A stretch of DNA of 44,322 nucleotides from Taishania sp. (GTDB lineage Bacteria > Bacteroidota > Bacteroidia > Flavobacteriales_D > Crocinitomicaceae), in the NCBI GenBank assembly GCA_030150045.1, contig JASLGM010000036.1, positions 1-44,322 on the forward strand. The letters are read 5' to 3'. The notes beneath the pieces were generated by a model, which made no database searches, was not told the origin of the DNA, and saw only the letters and a list, made by a program, of their open reading frames with translations. A program made the position numbers and the translations under genes. This document shows positions 1 through 8,891 of this stretch, piece after piece. How positions within the stretch are numbered: position 1 is the first letter of the stretch; every line of letters starts with the position of its first letter.

Positions 1-81
1 ACTAAGTTCTTTTACTGTTCTACCTGATTTAAGTAATTCTACAATCATTACTTTAAAATCGTTGTCATACTGTTTTGCCAT
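1..81 (-). CDS. IS3-family transposase OrfA, N-terminal 27 residues (cut by window edge)
   Basis: Reading leftward from an ATG at 81-79, the frame stays open to the window edge. It begins MAKQYDNDFKVMIVELL and continues KSGRTVKELS. That is the typical opening of IS3-family OrfA proteins (Transposase_8 / HTH_Tnp_1), where a short basic start leads into the first helices of a helix-turn-helix that binds the element ends. Only 27 codons are visible, so whether the element is intact is unknown. Family assignment rests on pattern recognition of the SGR-V-EL motif. Confidence 0.6.
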   Translation of the reverse strand, partial: MAKQYDNDFKVMIVELLKSGRTVKELS

Positions 82-140
82 ACTATTAAGATAATAAAAT
101 CGGGCTAATAAAATTTGTCACAATAAAGATAGACAGTCCA
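1..140 (-). mobile_element. IS3-like insertion sequence, left end (partial)
   Basis: The segment holds the first codons of an IS3-type OrfA plus about 60 bases of upstream sequence. Read on the minus strand, the likely element end begins TGGACTGTCT at position 140, which fits the 5'-TG terminus usual in the IS3 family. The other end, OrfB and the inverted repeat partner lie outside the window, so the boundary is inferred and no target duplication can be checked. Confidence 0.5.
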
Positions 141-292
141 CTTCCCACTTCGAAATAAATAAAATAAAAACCGAATTCACCACAAAAGACCTGATCCGCA
201 TTTTACAGCGTAACTATTCCTGAAAAGCATTACTTAAACAGGCAAATGGCATCACCTATTAAAACAGTAACACTCAATCAAAACGGAAGCCC
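141..292. other. AT-rich intergenic stretch, no gene seen
   Basis: Between the presumed IS end and the first copy of the structured repeat I see no convincing coding frame, RNA or terminator. Confidence 0.4.
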
Positions 293-377
293 GCGTTAGG
301 GATAATAGAGGAAAGCTTTGCCAGCAAGTATTTGCGGCAAACTTGGAACGAATAGCCCGACCCATAGGGTAACGCCC
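293..377 (+). repeat. Structured intergenic repeat, copy A
   Basis: Begins GCGTTAGGGATAATAGAGG and ends GGGTAACGCCC, followed by an A-rich tail. The outer GCGTT and AACGC pair. A first arm (core GCTTTGCC...GGCAAA) is followed by the conserved core GAATAGCCCGACC. The second arm is the shortest of the five copies, only ACCC-ATA-GGGT. It lies between the IS end and the tRNA terminator. The other copies are at 16743-16839, 18775-18888, 36023-36132 and 44068-44177. Confidence 0.75.
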
Positions 378-423
378 AAATAAAAAAAAGTAAAAACTGA
401 GGGAAAATCCACTTCTAGAAACG

Positions 424-454
424 CAAAAAGCACATACATTGCTGTACGTGCTTT
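424..454 (-). terminator. Rho-independent terminator of the tRNA gene
   Basis: On the minus strand a 12-bp stem (AAAGCACGTACA with TGTATGTGCTTT, one G-T pair) closes a GCAA loop and runs into a T-rich tract. It begins about 10 bases past the 3' end of the tRNA, so it most likely ends that transcript. Confidence 0.75.
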
Positions 455-463
455 CTTTATAAG

Positions 464-537
464 TGGTCCCACTTGGGATCGAACCAAGCACCTACTGATT
501 ATGAGTCAGTTGCTCTAACCGACTGAGCTATAGGACC
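464..537 (-). tRNA. tRNA with CAT anticodon, probably elongator tRNA-Met
   Basis: A 74-nt cloverleaf is readable on the minus strand. The acceptor GGTCCTA pairs with TGGGACC, with discriminator A. The D-arm contains AGCTCAGTCGGTTAGAGC. The anticodon stem ACTGA/TCAGT encloses the loop CTCATAA, giving anticodon CAT, and the T-arm contains GGTTCGATCC. The CCA end is not encoded. CAT can belong to elongator Met or to lysidine-modified Ile2; Met is preferred by overall resemblance. It is not initiator-like, since the acceptor has a normal G1-C72 pair. Confidence 0.9.
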
Positions 538-578
538 TTGAAACCAAAAGCTTAACGCTTTTTAACTTCATCAGGGTG

Positions 579-586
579 CAAATATA
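579..586 (-). promoter_or_regulatory. Candidate -7 element for the tRNA
   Basis: Minus-strand TATATTTG matches the Bacteroidota -7 consensus TAnnTTTG exactly and lies about 40 bases before the mature tRNA 5' end. No TTG -33 box is present at the expected spacing, so this is only partly supported. Confidence 0.4.
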
Positions 587-642
587 CACTTTTCAAATAA
601 ATAAATGCTTTTTTTATAAAAAAAATATTGCTTTAATTACAC

Positions 643-1431
643 TTATACAAGCACCATTGTCGCTTCGAAAAGGGAAACTGCGAAGAGGATACCCGCAAAG
701 ATATAGCGCAACTTTCGTCCTGTAATTTTATACTGAAAATGGGTCCCAATCAACACGCCGATCACTGTCAATGCGGTTAACGATCCGGCCAACAACCAAT
801 CAATATGTATATCATCCCAATTGGCAGCAAAATCACCGGTTAGCGAAAGAACAGATTGAATCACGATAATGAACATGGAATTGGCCACCGCCTTTCGCAT
901 ATCATAGCCCAAGGTCATTAAAATCGGAACAATAATAAACCCTCCGCCGGCGCCCAGCATACCCGAAAGAAAACCGGTTACCATCCCTAACAAAACAATG
1001 CGTAAAACCGGTGTAGTTCCTTTTTTATTAGGTTTAATCTTGACAGGTCGTAACATGGAAAGCGCCACTACAAACATGACAAGCGCCAAAAGTGCTTTCA
1101 TTACTTTATCGGTTGTAAAAGTGTGAGAAAGCCATTCAAAATGTTCAGGAAGTTGATGTACGACAAAACTACGGAGAACCAAGGCGGTGAGCATACTGGG
1201 AATTAAGAACAGTAAAGTATCTTTTAAATCTAGCAAACCTTGCCCTCTACGCTGCCACACGCCCATCAAGGAGGCAAAAGTGACCACAATAAGTGAGTAA
1301 GTCGTTGCTTCAACCATATTGACATGAAAAAAATGGCTGACCAATGGAACCGTCAAAATTGCGCCACCACCACCTATTAACCCAAGTACTACACCTATAA
1401 AAACGCTCAATAAAAAGCCCAGATACATCAT
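643..1431 (-). CDS. TauE/SafE family membrane protein (probable anion exporter)
   Basis: This 262-residue polytopic inner-membrane protein belongs to the TauE/SafE (DUF81) family, whose members are proposed to move sulfite or other organosulfur anions. Two homologous halves are visible. Each starts with a glycine-rich helix (LGLIGGGGAILTVPL near residue 16 and GMLGAGGGFIIVPIL near residue 160), the family hallmark, and about eight hydrophobic segments can be traced. Length is normal. It starts 8 bp after ctaA on the same strand, so the two are probably co-transcribed. The transported substrate cannot be read from sequence. Confidence 0.85.
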   Translation of the reverse strand: MMYLGFLLSVFIGVVLGLIGGGGAILTVPLVSHFFHVNMVEATTYSLIVVTFASLMGVWQRRGQGLLDLKDTLLFLIPSMLTALVLRSFVVHQLPEHFEWLSHTFTTDKVMKALLALVMFVVALSMLRPVKIKPNKKGTTPVLRIVLLGMVTGFLSGMLGAGGGFIIVPILMTLGYDMRKAVANSMFIIVIQSVLSLTGDFAANWDDIHIDWLLAGSLTALTVIGVLIGTHFQYKITGRKLRYIFAGILFAVSLFEATMVLV

Positions 1432-1439
1432 GGTCTCTG

Positions 1440-2468
1440 CTATTTGGTCAAATATTGATTAAACAAAGCTTTGATAAAAATCCCAAACAGAATAGCGGCG
1501 AATAACAAGTGAGAAACTTGTGCTATTGCTGGCATATTAGCATACGCTAGAACAATTCCTGAAATCAATTCAAGCACTAAGACCAGAGAAATGGAACGAA
1601 TGATAGTATACTTCTGATGGCGTTCATTATAAACAGCCATGCCTACGATAAAGACCAATACTAACCAAGCAAAACTACGATGAATCAAATAAGGCATTCC
1701 CAACATGGAAGACCAATCGTCGCGTGTATATCCTGCAAAGGTCAATTCATCAATCATCTCACGTACCTGTGTACCCAAGAACATTTGATAAGTGGTAATC
1801 AATGCAGAAAGCACCAATATCAAAGTAAACCAAAAAGGGAAATACGTTCGTGTGAACAAAGGTTTTTCTTCCATTTTCTCTTGCTGTAATTGCAACAGGT
1901 GAATCACCCATAACTGCAACCCGATGATGACCAAGGCCAAGAACATGTGTAAAGTAATGGTCCAAGGCACTAAATTAGAAGCGACAACAATGGAGCCAAA
2001 CCATGCTTGAATCACCAAAATAAAGAGGTTAATCGTATAGATCCATTTAATTTTACGGTATTTTGATCGGAAAACGACCCATATCCATCCAAAAAGCATT
2101 CCCATTCCTGCCAGTGCCCCACAAAGACGATTTCCATATTCTGTCCAAGTTTTAGCTGCATTAAAAGGCTGTTCATTGGTTAAATTTTGATCATTTAATA
2201 TCTTTTCTGCTGTTTCTGGAAAACCTATTTTTTGAAGAAAATTACTGAACTTATTGATTTTCTTCACACGATATTCCACATAGTTTTCTTGGTAGTCCTC
2301 CGGCAAAACAGATTCATCTGTTGGTGGAACCCAATACCCAAAACACTTTGGCCAATCCGGACATCCCATTCCGCTTCCTGTCACACGAACCAAACTTCCA
2401 GCAATGACCACTAGAAAAATAAATACCAAAACGATCCAGTTAAAGGTAATTTGTTGTTTCAATTTCAT
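1440..2468 (-). CDS. ctaA: Heme A synthase, COX15/CtaA family
   Basis: Converts heme O to heme A in the cytoplasmic membrane for aa3-type cytochrome c oxidase. The 342-residue protein has about eight membrane helices. It shows the family opening AGSLVRVTGSGMGCPDWPKC at residues 23-42, the EYGNRL motif near residue 110, and histidine-bearing helices (TLHMFLAL, LIHRSFAW, VSHLLFA) that match the heme-ligand positions of the family. An extended loop between the first two helices (about residues 45-105) is seen in Bacteroidota members. It is the first gene of a two-gene unit with the TauE-like gene. Cytochrome oxidase genes are not in the window. Confidence 0.92.
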   Translation of the reverse strand: MKLKQQITFNWIVLVFIFLVVIAGSLVRVTGSGMGCPDWPKCFGYWVPPTDESVLPEDYQENYVEYRVKKINKFSNFLQKIGFPETAEKILNDQNLTNEQPFNAAKTWTEYGNRLCGALAGMGMLFGWIWVVFRSKYRKIKWIYTINLFILVIQAWFGSIVVASNLVPWTITLHMFLALVIIGLQLWVIHLLQLQQEKMEEKPLFTRTYFPFWFTLILVLSALITTYQMFLGTQVREMIDELTFAGYTRDDWSSMLGMPYLIHRSFAWLVLVFIVGMAVYNERHQKYTIIRSISLVLVLELISGIVLAYANMPAIAQVSHLLFAAILFGIFIKALFNQYLTK

Positions 2469-2491
2469 CCTTTCTTTCTATTAATTCAATA

Positions 2492-2549
2492 AACGGTGAA
2501 AATGACCGTTAAAAGGTCAAATTTAACATAACACGAAAAGAATAACTAA
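2492..2549 (-). promoter_or_regulatory. ctaA promoter candidate with overlapping inverted repeats
   Basis: Minus-strand TAAATTTG (2518-2525) fits the Bacteroidota -7 box, with a TTA 21 bases upstream (2547-2549) in place of TTG. Two inverted repeats overlap at its downstream side: AACGGT-N7-ACCGTT (2492-2510) and TGACC-N7-GGTCA (2503-2519). The second touches the -7 box, so it could be an operator; they could also be alternative leader hairpins. No regulator is identified. Confidence 0.4.
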
Positions 2550-2626
2550 AAATCTATAAAAGATATCGTAAAACAACCCGTTTTAACTTTTTTCGTCTTA
2601 AATTTAGGAACCTTAATCATCAGCTT

Positions 2627-5320
2627 TTGAGATCATTTATAAAAAATATCATTCCATTTATAGCTTTCACTGTTCTCTTTTTATTACCAAAGAATCTTGA
2701 AGCTTCACATATTATTGGTGGTGACATCTACTATGATTATCAGGGAGGTTCTTCCTACAAAATATACATCAGCGCCTTTCGTGATTGCCTTTCGAATGGT
2801 GCTGAATTTGACAGTCCACTAACCTTAGGTGTATTTCGAAGAAATGGAAATAGCCGAGTGGGGACTTACAACGTTCCATACACAGGAAAAGTAAGAGTAC
2901 CTGTACAATTTAACAATCCTTGCGTCATTCCACCGAGCAACATTTGTGTAGAGAACAGTATTTATACCATAACTTTAAACCTACCTCCAATTCCTGGTGG
3001 TTATGTGGTGTCTTACACACGCTGTTGTCGTGGTCCTCAGATAAACAATTTAATGAATCCCGATGACCAAGGTTTAACATTAACGGTGAATATTCCGGGC
3101 ACCGAAGACAACCATTATCAAAACAGCAGCCCTCGCTTTACAGGATATCCACCTTTATTACTTTGCAACAATGACGACTTGGTTTTCAACCACGGCGCCA
3201 CGGATCCAGATGGAGATCAATTGGTTTACAGTTTAGCGACACCTTATCAAGGAGGCACAAGCTTTAACCCTGCACCCAACCCTCCCCTAGCCCCTCCTTA
3301 CCAACAGGTAACATGGGGTCCTAGTTACACGCCGAATACACCACTCGGACCAGGATCATCCTTAACGATTGACCCTGCAACGGGGGTGCTAACAGCGGAT
3401 CCTAATTTAGCGGGCAGATACGTGGTAGGCATCCGTGTTTCAGAATATAGAAACGGCACGCTGATCTCTTCCATGGTACGAGATTTCATTTTCCAAGTAT
3501 TTAACTGTCAAATCACCATGCAGGCTATTGTTCCACCACAGGAACAAATGCAAAATTTTAATGGTTTTTGCAACGGAGAACAAACGGTACAATTCACCAA
3601 TAATTCTTACGGTGGAACTAACTACGCTTGGAATTTCAATGACCCAGGTTCTGGTACAAATAATACAAGTTCCCTTTTTGCACCATCACATACTTTTTCA
3701 GACACTGGAACCTATCGGGTACGATTAATTGTCAACCCTGGATGGCCATGCACAGACACCGCATTTGTAACTATTTCAATTTACAACGACATTAATTTAA
3801 CCCATAACATTCCTGCACAGCAATGCTTGACAGACAACTCTTTTCAGTTTACGGCAAATGCCAACACTCCTGCTACAACCGTTTACGATTGGCAGTTTGG
3901 AGCGACAGCTACACCTACCCAAGCATCAGGCAGTGCAGTTAGCACCTCCTTTAGCACGCCGGGAACGAAAAACATACAAGTAAAAGGAAAATACAAAGTC
4001 TGTGAATCCATCAAGAATTTCACAGTAGAAGTTTTACCGAGTCCAACAGCACGTTTTAACGTCAGTTCCAACTACAAGTGCGAGGGAAGGACCGTTAGCT
4101 TTGCAAACACCTCTCAAAACGCACCCGTAAGCGTTTGGGATTTCGGCGATGGAACAGTTGTTTCGGATCCAAATCCAACGCACACCTATGCACAGCCAGG
4201 AACGTATCAAGTAAAATTAATTACGTCCAATGGAACGACTTGCGTCGATAGCTTTACTATGCCTTTAATCATCAATGAAGAAATTCGAGTGAGTTTACCT
4301 GCCCAAAACAATCAATGTATTTTGGACAATTCTTATGACTTCGTTGGCGCAGTGAGTGGCCCTATTGGAACAAATTATAGCATACAATTAACAGATATAG
4401 CCCAAACCCTATTTACTGGAACAGAGTTACGAAACTTTACATTCCAATCCATAGGACCAAAATCAGTTACCTTAAGTGGTGTATTTGAAGGTTGTCGTAA
4501 GGATACAACGATACGATTTCAAATTATTTCCGTTCCCTACATCGATTTTGAATTGGTTAAAGACCTAGCTTGCGTTCCTTACATGGCCTCTATCCGAAAT
4601 CTTTCAAAAGGCGACACAGAATTATTCTATGAATGGGATTTTGGAAATGGAGACCGTTCAAATGACACACATCCCTCTACCTTATATGACACTGAAGGAA
4701 CCTATACCATTACTTTGAGATTATGGGCAAACGAAGGCTGTACAGACACGTTAACGATTAGGAAAGAAGATCTCGTTTGGGTTCACCCTAAGCCAACAGC
4801 CGATTTTACGGCAGATAAATTTACAGTAGACATTTGCGAATCAAATGTACAATTCACAAATTTAGCACAAGGCGACCTTTTTATACAATATGATTTTGAC
4901 GATAAAGGAGCACGTTCAAACGAAATTAATCCCTTATATATTTTCAATAACGAAGGCGATCATAAGGTAGTGCAATACATCATGTCCAAACACCAATGCA
5001 AGGACACTGCTGAACTTGATATCTACGTTCGTCCATTTACGGTATTTATTCCTAACACTTTTTCACCAAACGATGATGAATGGAATAATTACTTTGGAAC
5101 AGTCGTTCAGATGGAACCTGTAGACTGGCACCTACAAATCTATAATCGATGGGGAGAAATGATCTATGAATCTTTTGACGCGAATAGCAAATGGGACGGG
5201 AATTACAATGGAAAACCAGCCCCAGAAGGCATGTACAATTACAAAATCAATTACTCCCCTTGCCATCTAAAAAACAAGGATAGAAAAACGATTGTTGGAC
5301 ATGTAAACTTACTCCGCTAG
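2627..5320 (+). CDS. Large PKD-domain surface protein with T9SS type B sorting domain
   Basis: An 897-residue exported protein, probably a cell-surface adhesin or gliding-associated protein. A signal peptide (residues 1-26, ending NLEA before SHIIGGD) leads into a Bacteroidota N-terminal domain. Several PKD-like repeats follow, recognised by motifs such as VWDFGDGT, YEWDFGNGD and THTYAQPGTYQVKL. The last ~95 residues (from FTVFIPNTFSPNDD, with NRWGEMIYES and WDGNYNGKPAPEGMY) form the gliding-motility-associated C-terminal domain (CHU_C, TIGR04131) that directs type IX secretion. The start is a TTG: there is no in-frame ATG upstream, and the next one lies far inside the protein. Its stop codon overlaps that of the convergent neighbour. 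Confidence 0.88.
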   Translation: MRSFIKNIIPFIAFTVLFLLPKNLEASHIIGGDIYYDYQGGSSYKIYISAFRDCLSNGAEFDSPLTLGVFRRNGNSRVGTYNVPYTGKVRVPVQFNNPCVIPPSNICVENSIYTITLNLPPIPGGYVVSYTRCCRGPQINNLMNPDDQGLTLTVNIPGTEDNHYQNSSPRFTGYPPLLLCNNDDLVFNHGATDPDGDQLVYSLATPYQGGTSFNPAPNPPLAPPYQQVTWGPSYTPNTPLGPGSSLTIDPATGVLTADPNLAGRYVVGIRVSEYRNGTLISSMVRDFIFQVFNCQITMQAIVPPQEQMQNFNGFCNGEQTVQFTNNSYGGTNYAWNFNDPGSGTNNTSSLFAPSHTFSDTGTYRVRLIVNPGWPCTDTAFVTISIYNDINLTHNIPAQQCLTDNSFQFTANANTPATTVYDWQFGATATPTQASGSAVSTSFSTPGTKNIQVKGKYKVCESIKNFTVEVLPSPTARFNVSSNYKCEGRTVSFANTSQNAPVSVWDFGDGTVVSDPNPTHTYAQPGTYQVKLITSNGTTCVDSFTMPLIINEEIRVSLPAQNNQCILDNSYDFVGAVSGPIGTNYSIQLTDIAQTLFTGTELRNFTFQSIGPKSVTLSGVFEGCRKDTTIRFQIISVPYIDFELVKDLACVPYMASIRNLSKGDTELFYEWDFGNGDRSNDTHPSTLYDTEGTYTITLRLWANEGCTDTLTIRKEDLVWVHPKPTADFTADKFTVDICESNVQFTNLAQGDLFIQYDFDDKGARSNEINPLYIFNNEGDHKVVQYIMSKHQCKDTAELDIYVRPFTVFIPNTFSPNDDEWNNYFGTVVQMEPVDWHLQIYNRWGEMIYESFDANSKWDGNYNGKPAPEGMYNYKINYSPCHLKNKDRKTIVGHVNLLR

Positions 5321-7707
5321 AACCCAAATTTTAAGGCAAGCTTAGGCATAATATTCTTACTCCATGTTGATGAAGAATAATGTCCATATCTATAGAACAC
5401 ACCAAAGCCAAGTTTTAAAGCCGAAATGTTCAACAATCCATTAATGATGAGTCCTCCTTCAAAGACGCCTTTATCCATAGATTGTAAAGGATAGTGAGCA
5501 CTCAATAAATGACGATCTCTATTCGCCATAGATCCGTAGCCTATTCCATGGTGAACTGTAAATTGAGGCCTGAATATTTTTTTCTTTGTCTTTAAGGCTG
5601 GAAAAGCATATCGTGTTAAAAACAACACTTGTTGATCTGCAAAAAACTCAGAAGGATAAACGGTCTCTAACGCTTCAGAAGTAACAATCCCCAATTTTTC
5701 CATTGTTCCTGGTGTCACATTTAAAAAAGACAAAGGTGCGGTTCCAAAGGTCTTGTTCATAATCAATGTTAGATTCAAATCCCCGAATCTTTTGGAAGTC
5801 AAATCTTCACTGATCTTCAAGTAGGTACGAACAAACGAAAAAGTAGATTCAAAAACACCCGGAATCGCTTTAGAAATACGGAAGGTAACTTTAGGGAACG
5901 CTGTTGGTTGTGCCAAACGATAATCACCTAATACCAAAATACGCTGACGAATATTCCATCTTACTTCCAAAGCGGTTTCAAAAAGATCGAAATTGGTAAT
6001 TTCCTCGCCCTTGTATGCAAACTGATAATTGTCTTTCAATCCTATTCGTTGGTAATTACCTATGGCGTGAAATGTCAAATTTCCAAGTGGTGCGATGGTA
6101 AATTGCAATTCAGCTAAACGCTGCTTTTCTAAATCACGGATGTAAAAATTATTAATAAACATCGCTTGACTTAGGTCCCACGTTGTCTGTTTCAAATCTG
6201 TTGCTCCACGCGCTAATCGATCCTCCTGAAAGCGAGCGGTCAAACTAATACCTAACGGTTTGTAAAAATGATAAGTCGCATGTCCTCCATATTTCCATTG
6301 CTTATCTTTTGTCCCCCAAGCAAAATAACCACCGAGCACAAACTTCTCACTCATGCGCTTATTCGTCTCTAAGCCTAAACCCAGGCGATATCCTTCCTGA
6401 ATATTGTAATCAAGAAATCGTTCTAAAGGAATATTAAATTTCCAGATTGGTATTTTCCCGCTCAGTAGCATTTCTAGCGTTTTAAACTTACGATCAAAAT
6501 TTTCTGCCTTACTGATACTATCTAAAACCACATACGTTTGTTGTTCTCTATCCGTCAGTACTGTTCCTCGGTACTTTTGCCATTCAGCCTCTGAGACATT
6601 TCCCGCTTCACTTTTGGTACTTATTGCTACATTATTGAACCCCGTTTTCTTCATCTCATCAGGGTCGATAACGATGTCCTTGATGTAGGTATTTCCCCTT
6701 CCTACTAAACGGGAATCTTCACCAATAGCGGAACCATTTTCCATTTCTATCCATGTGGAGAGATGAGTTGGAAACCATTTTTTTTCATCAATAAAATGAT
6801 ATTCTTGCACTACCTTCACTTTGAATCCTTTCTGATCGGTAGGTTCAGCAATTACCTTTTCAATGGCATAACCATTTGTGTTGATATACAACATTCCTTT
6901 CAAGGATTGCAATTCTTTTCCTGGTCTTGGTTGAAACGCTAATGTAAACGTTGTATCTGAACCATTGACAGTTGTATCTTGTAAAATAAAATAATATCGT
7001 TTTAACGCGTCATTTGAAATTGGACTGTAATAGGTAGTCAATAAGAGTTTAAATTCATCGTCGTAAAAATGGAAGTTCTGCATCATTTGGGCGACGGTAG
7101 AGAATATTGGATTATTGATTCCTGAAACGCGATAAGCTAACACTTCTTCTCGATCTTTTGCAGGTGGTATAAATCGGCGTTGACTCGCACTCTCCATTAA
7201 GAAGAAATGCTGGCGTTTTAAGATACGTTCTTCTTCTGACAAAGAATCTGTTGGAACTTTTTCACTCACTTTCTTCAAGGTACTCGAATCCGCATCTAGA
7301 ACAAAACGGTTGTATGATGTATACGAAAAAGAATGCTTCTTTAGTGGATGATTTTCTTTCCGGTTAGCTACTACTGTTCGAATGATACGATCAGCTGGAT
7401 TAACTCCTGGCAGGATAACAACTTCCTCAATGGCTTTAGACAAAGGAAGTAAAGAAATAATTTCTCCCACAATGTCCGATTTATACACCGTAGAATCCTC
7501 ATAACCTGCGTACTTCACTCGAACATGTTGGGCACCTTCAAGCCAATCAAACTGTCCGTCAATATCTGTGAAACGTGCGGTACCATCATCGAAAATCAAT
7601 CGAACAAAAGGAAGACTAGAAGCATCTAAGCCATCCTGAACCGTATAACGTTGAGCAAACAAAAAGGTTGGCGCCAACAAAAGAAGGAGTAGTAAATATC
7701 TACGCAT
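5317..7707 (-). CDS. DUF5686 / carboxypeptidase-regulatory-like outer-membrane protein
   Basis: A 796-residue exported protein. I start it at the ATG at 7707, where a clear signal peptide begins (MRRYLLLLLLLAPTFLFAQ). The longer open frame from 7809 would add 34 residues that overlap the divergent gene and hide that signal. Residues ~20-110 look like the regulatory domain common in these proteins (DGTARFTDIDGQFDW, GYEDSTV). The remainder is DUF5686-like with alternating beta segments, ending in the aromatic KFGF expected of an outer-membrane barrel. Members are abundant in Bacteroidota and have no established biochemical role. It converges on the PKD protein gene with a 4-bp overlap. Confidence 0.78.
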   Translation of the reverse strand: MRRYLLLLLLLAPTFLFAQRYTVQDGLDASSLPFVRLIFDDGTARFTDIDGQFDWLEGAQHVRVKYAGYEDSTVYKSDIVGEIISLLPLSKAIEEVVILPGVNPADRIIRTVVANRKENHPLKKHSFSYTSYNRFVLDADSSTLKKVSEKVPTDSLSEEERILKRQHFFLMESASQRRFIPPAKDREEVLAYRVSGINNPIFSTVAQMMQNFHFYDDEFKLLLTTYYSPISNDALKRYYFILQDTTVNGSDTTFTLAFQPRPGKELQSLKGMLYINTNGYAIEKVIAEPTDQKGFKVKVVQEYHFIDEKKWFPTHLSTWIEMENGSAIGEDSRLVGRGNTYIKDIVIDPDEMKKTGFNNVAISTKSEAGNVSEAEWQKYRGTVLTDREQQTYVVLDSISKAENFDRKFKTLEMLLSGKIPIWKFNIPLERFLDYNIQEGYRLGLGLETNKRMSEKFVLGGYFAWGTKDKQWKYGGHATYHFYKPLGISLTARFQEDRLARGATDLKQTTWDLSQAMFINNFYIRDLEKQRLAELQFTIAPLGNLTFHAIGNYQRIGLKDNYQFAYKGEEITNFDLFETALEVRWNIRQRILVLGDYRLAQPTAFPKVTFRISKAIPGVFESTFSFVRTYLKISEDLTSKRFGDLNLTLIMNKTFGTAPLSFLNVTPGTMEKLGIVTSEALETVYPSEFFADQQVLFLTRYAFPALKTKKKIFRPQFTVHHGIGYGSMANRDRHLLSAHYPLQSMDKGVFEGGLIINGLLNISALKLGFGVFYRYGHYSSSTWSKNIMPKLALKFGF

Positions 7708-7791
7708 GTGAAAAAGCAACAATTTATCTAGGCTAAAGATTAGTATATTTACCGACATAGAAATTAATTCATTACCCTTTTCTTTCACGAA

Positions 7792-8820
7792 ATGTTTAGA
7801 ACGGTTCAATTTATTGATAATTGGAACATCGCCAAGAAAATTTCACTTTTCAAAGCATGGAACCTGTTGCAACTCAGGGCATCTTACCGTATATCTAAAT
7901 GGCGTAAAAAAAGCACCCATAAAGGTCTTCCTTATGCGCTAAGTATTGAACCTACCACGGCATGCAACCTGGCATGTCCTGAATGTCCTAGTGGATTGAA
8001 ACAATTCTCACGTAAAACAGGGAAAATTGACCTCAAAGGTCACGAAATCCTTTTAGCAGAAGTCCAAAAATCGGTGTTCTATATCAATTACTATTTCCAA
8101 GGAGAACCCTTTCTACACCCACAATTCCTCGAATTGATTAAGGCTGCAAAGAAAAAAAACATGTACACATCCACGTCTACCAACGCCCACTTCATTACGC
8201 CCGAAAAGGCCTTGAACATCGTTGATTCTGGCCTGGATAGATTATTGATATCTATTGATGGTTTAACCCAAAAAAGCTACGAAAGTTATCGGGTAAATGG
8301 ACAATTAGAAAAAGTCCTTTTGGGAACCAAACTATTGGTCGAAGCAAAAAACAAACGAGGCTCTAAAACGCCCTACCTCATCTTTCAGTTTTTGGCTACG
8401 AAAGCGAATGAACAGGATATTCCACGCTTGAAGGATGTGACAAAAGAAATGAAGGTAGATGAACTACGTATCAAAACCGCGCAGTTCTACAATTATGAAG
8501 AAGGCAACCCTTTGATGCCTACACAAGAAAAATATGCACGATATAAACTATTGTCAAACGGTAAGTATGCACTCAAATACAAAACAGACGACAGTTGTTG
8601 GCGTATGTGGTCGAGCGCTGTATTGACATGGGATGCAAAAGTAGTACCATGTTGTTTTGACAAAGATGCAAAATACCAATTGGGAGACGCTTATCAATCA
8701 GGCGTATTCCCTATCTGGAAGTCACCTCAATACAATACTTTTCGACAAGCAATATTAACAGACAGACAAGGCATAGACATTTGCACGAACTGTTCAGAAG
8801 GAGCAAAAGTGTGGGCATAA
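7792..8820 (+). CDS. Radical SAM protein with SPASM domain
   Basis: A 342-residue enzyme. The radical SAM cluster motif CxxxCxxC is seen at Cys58, Cys62 and Cys65 (ACNLACPEC); it would bind the [4Fe-4S] cluster that cleaves S-adenosylmethionine. The C-terminal third contains SCWRMW, VVPCCFD and DICTNCSEG, the cysteine pattern of a SPASM auxiliary-cluster domain. Such proteins often modify peptides or mature enzymes, but no substrate peptide or partner gene is adjacent, so the reaction is unknown. It is transcribed away from the DUF5686 gene across an 84-bp gap and is followed by a terminator. Confidence 0.85.
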   Translation: MFRTVQFIDNWNIAKKISLFKAWNLLQLRASYRISKWRKKSTHKGLPYALSIEPTTACNLACPECPSGLKQFSRKTGKIDLKGHEILLAEVQKSVFYINYYFQGEPFLHPQFLELIKAAKKKNMYTSTSTNAHFITPEKALNIVDSGLDRLLISIDGLTQKSYESYRVNGQLEKVLLGTKLLVEAKNKRGSKTPYLIFQFLATKANEQDIPRLKDVTKEMKVDELRIKTAQFYNYEEGNPLMPTQEKYARYKLLSNGKYALKYKTDDSCWRMWSSAVLTWDAKVVPCCFDKDAKYQLGDAYQSGVFPIWKSPQYNTFRQAILTDRQGIDICTNCSEGAKVWA

Positions 8821-8832
8821 AAATTTTTGAAC

Positions 8833-8868
8833 AAAAAAAATGGATACCGTTTTCACCATATCCATTTT
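8833..8868. terminator. Bidirectional terminator between the radical SAM gene and purM
   Basis: A 9-bp perfect stem (AAATGGATA with TATCCATTT, 12-base loop) has an A run on one side and T residues on the other. It sits between two convergent genes and can serve both. Confidence 0.7.
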
Positions 8869-8891
8869 GTATTATCTGATTGATCTATATG

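Noticed and set aside
252..491. Two ~60-80 codon frames on the minus strand near the tRNA
   Set aside because: They run through the 3' end of the tRNA, its terminator and structured repeat A, and the products resemble nothing.
464..537. Calling the tRNA as Ile2 (lysidine-modified CAT)
   Set aside because: The anticodon loop fits either, and no decisive Ile2 identity element could be confirmed by eye; elongator Met is the simpler call, with the doubt stated.
7708..7809. N-terminal extension of the DUF5686 protein
   Set aside because: It overlaps the divergent radical SAM gene start and precedes a clear signal peptide beginning at 7707.
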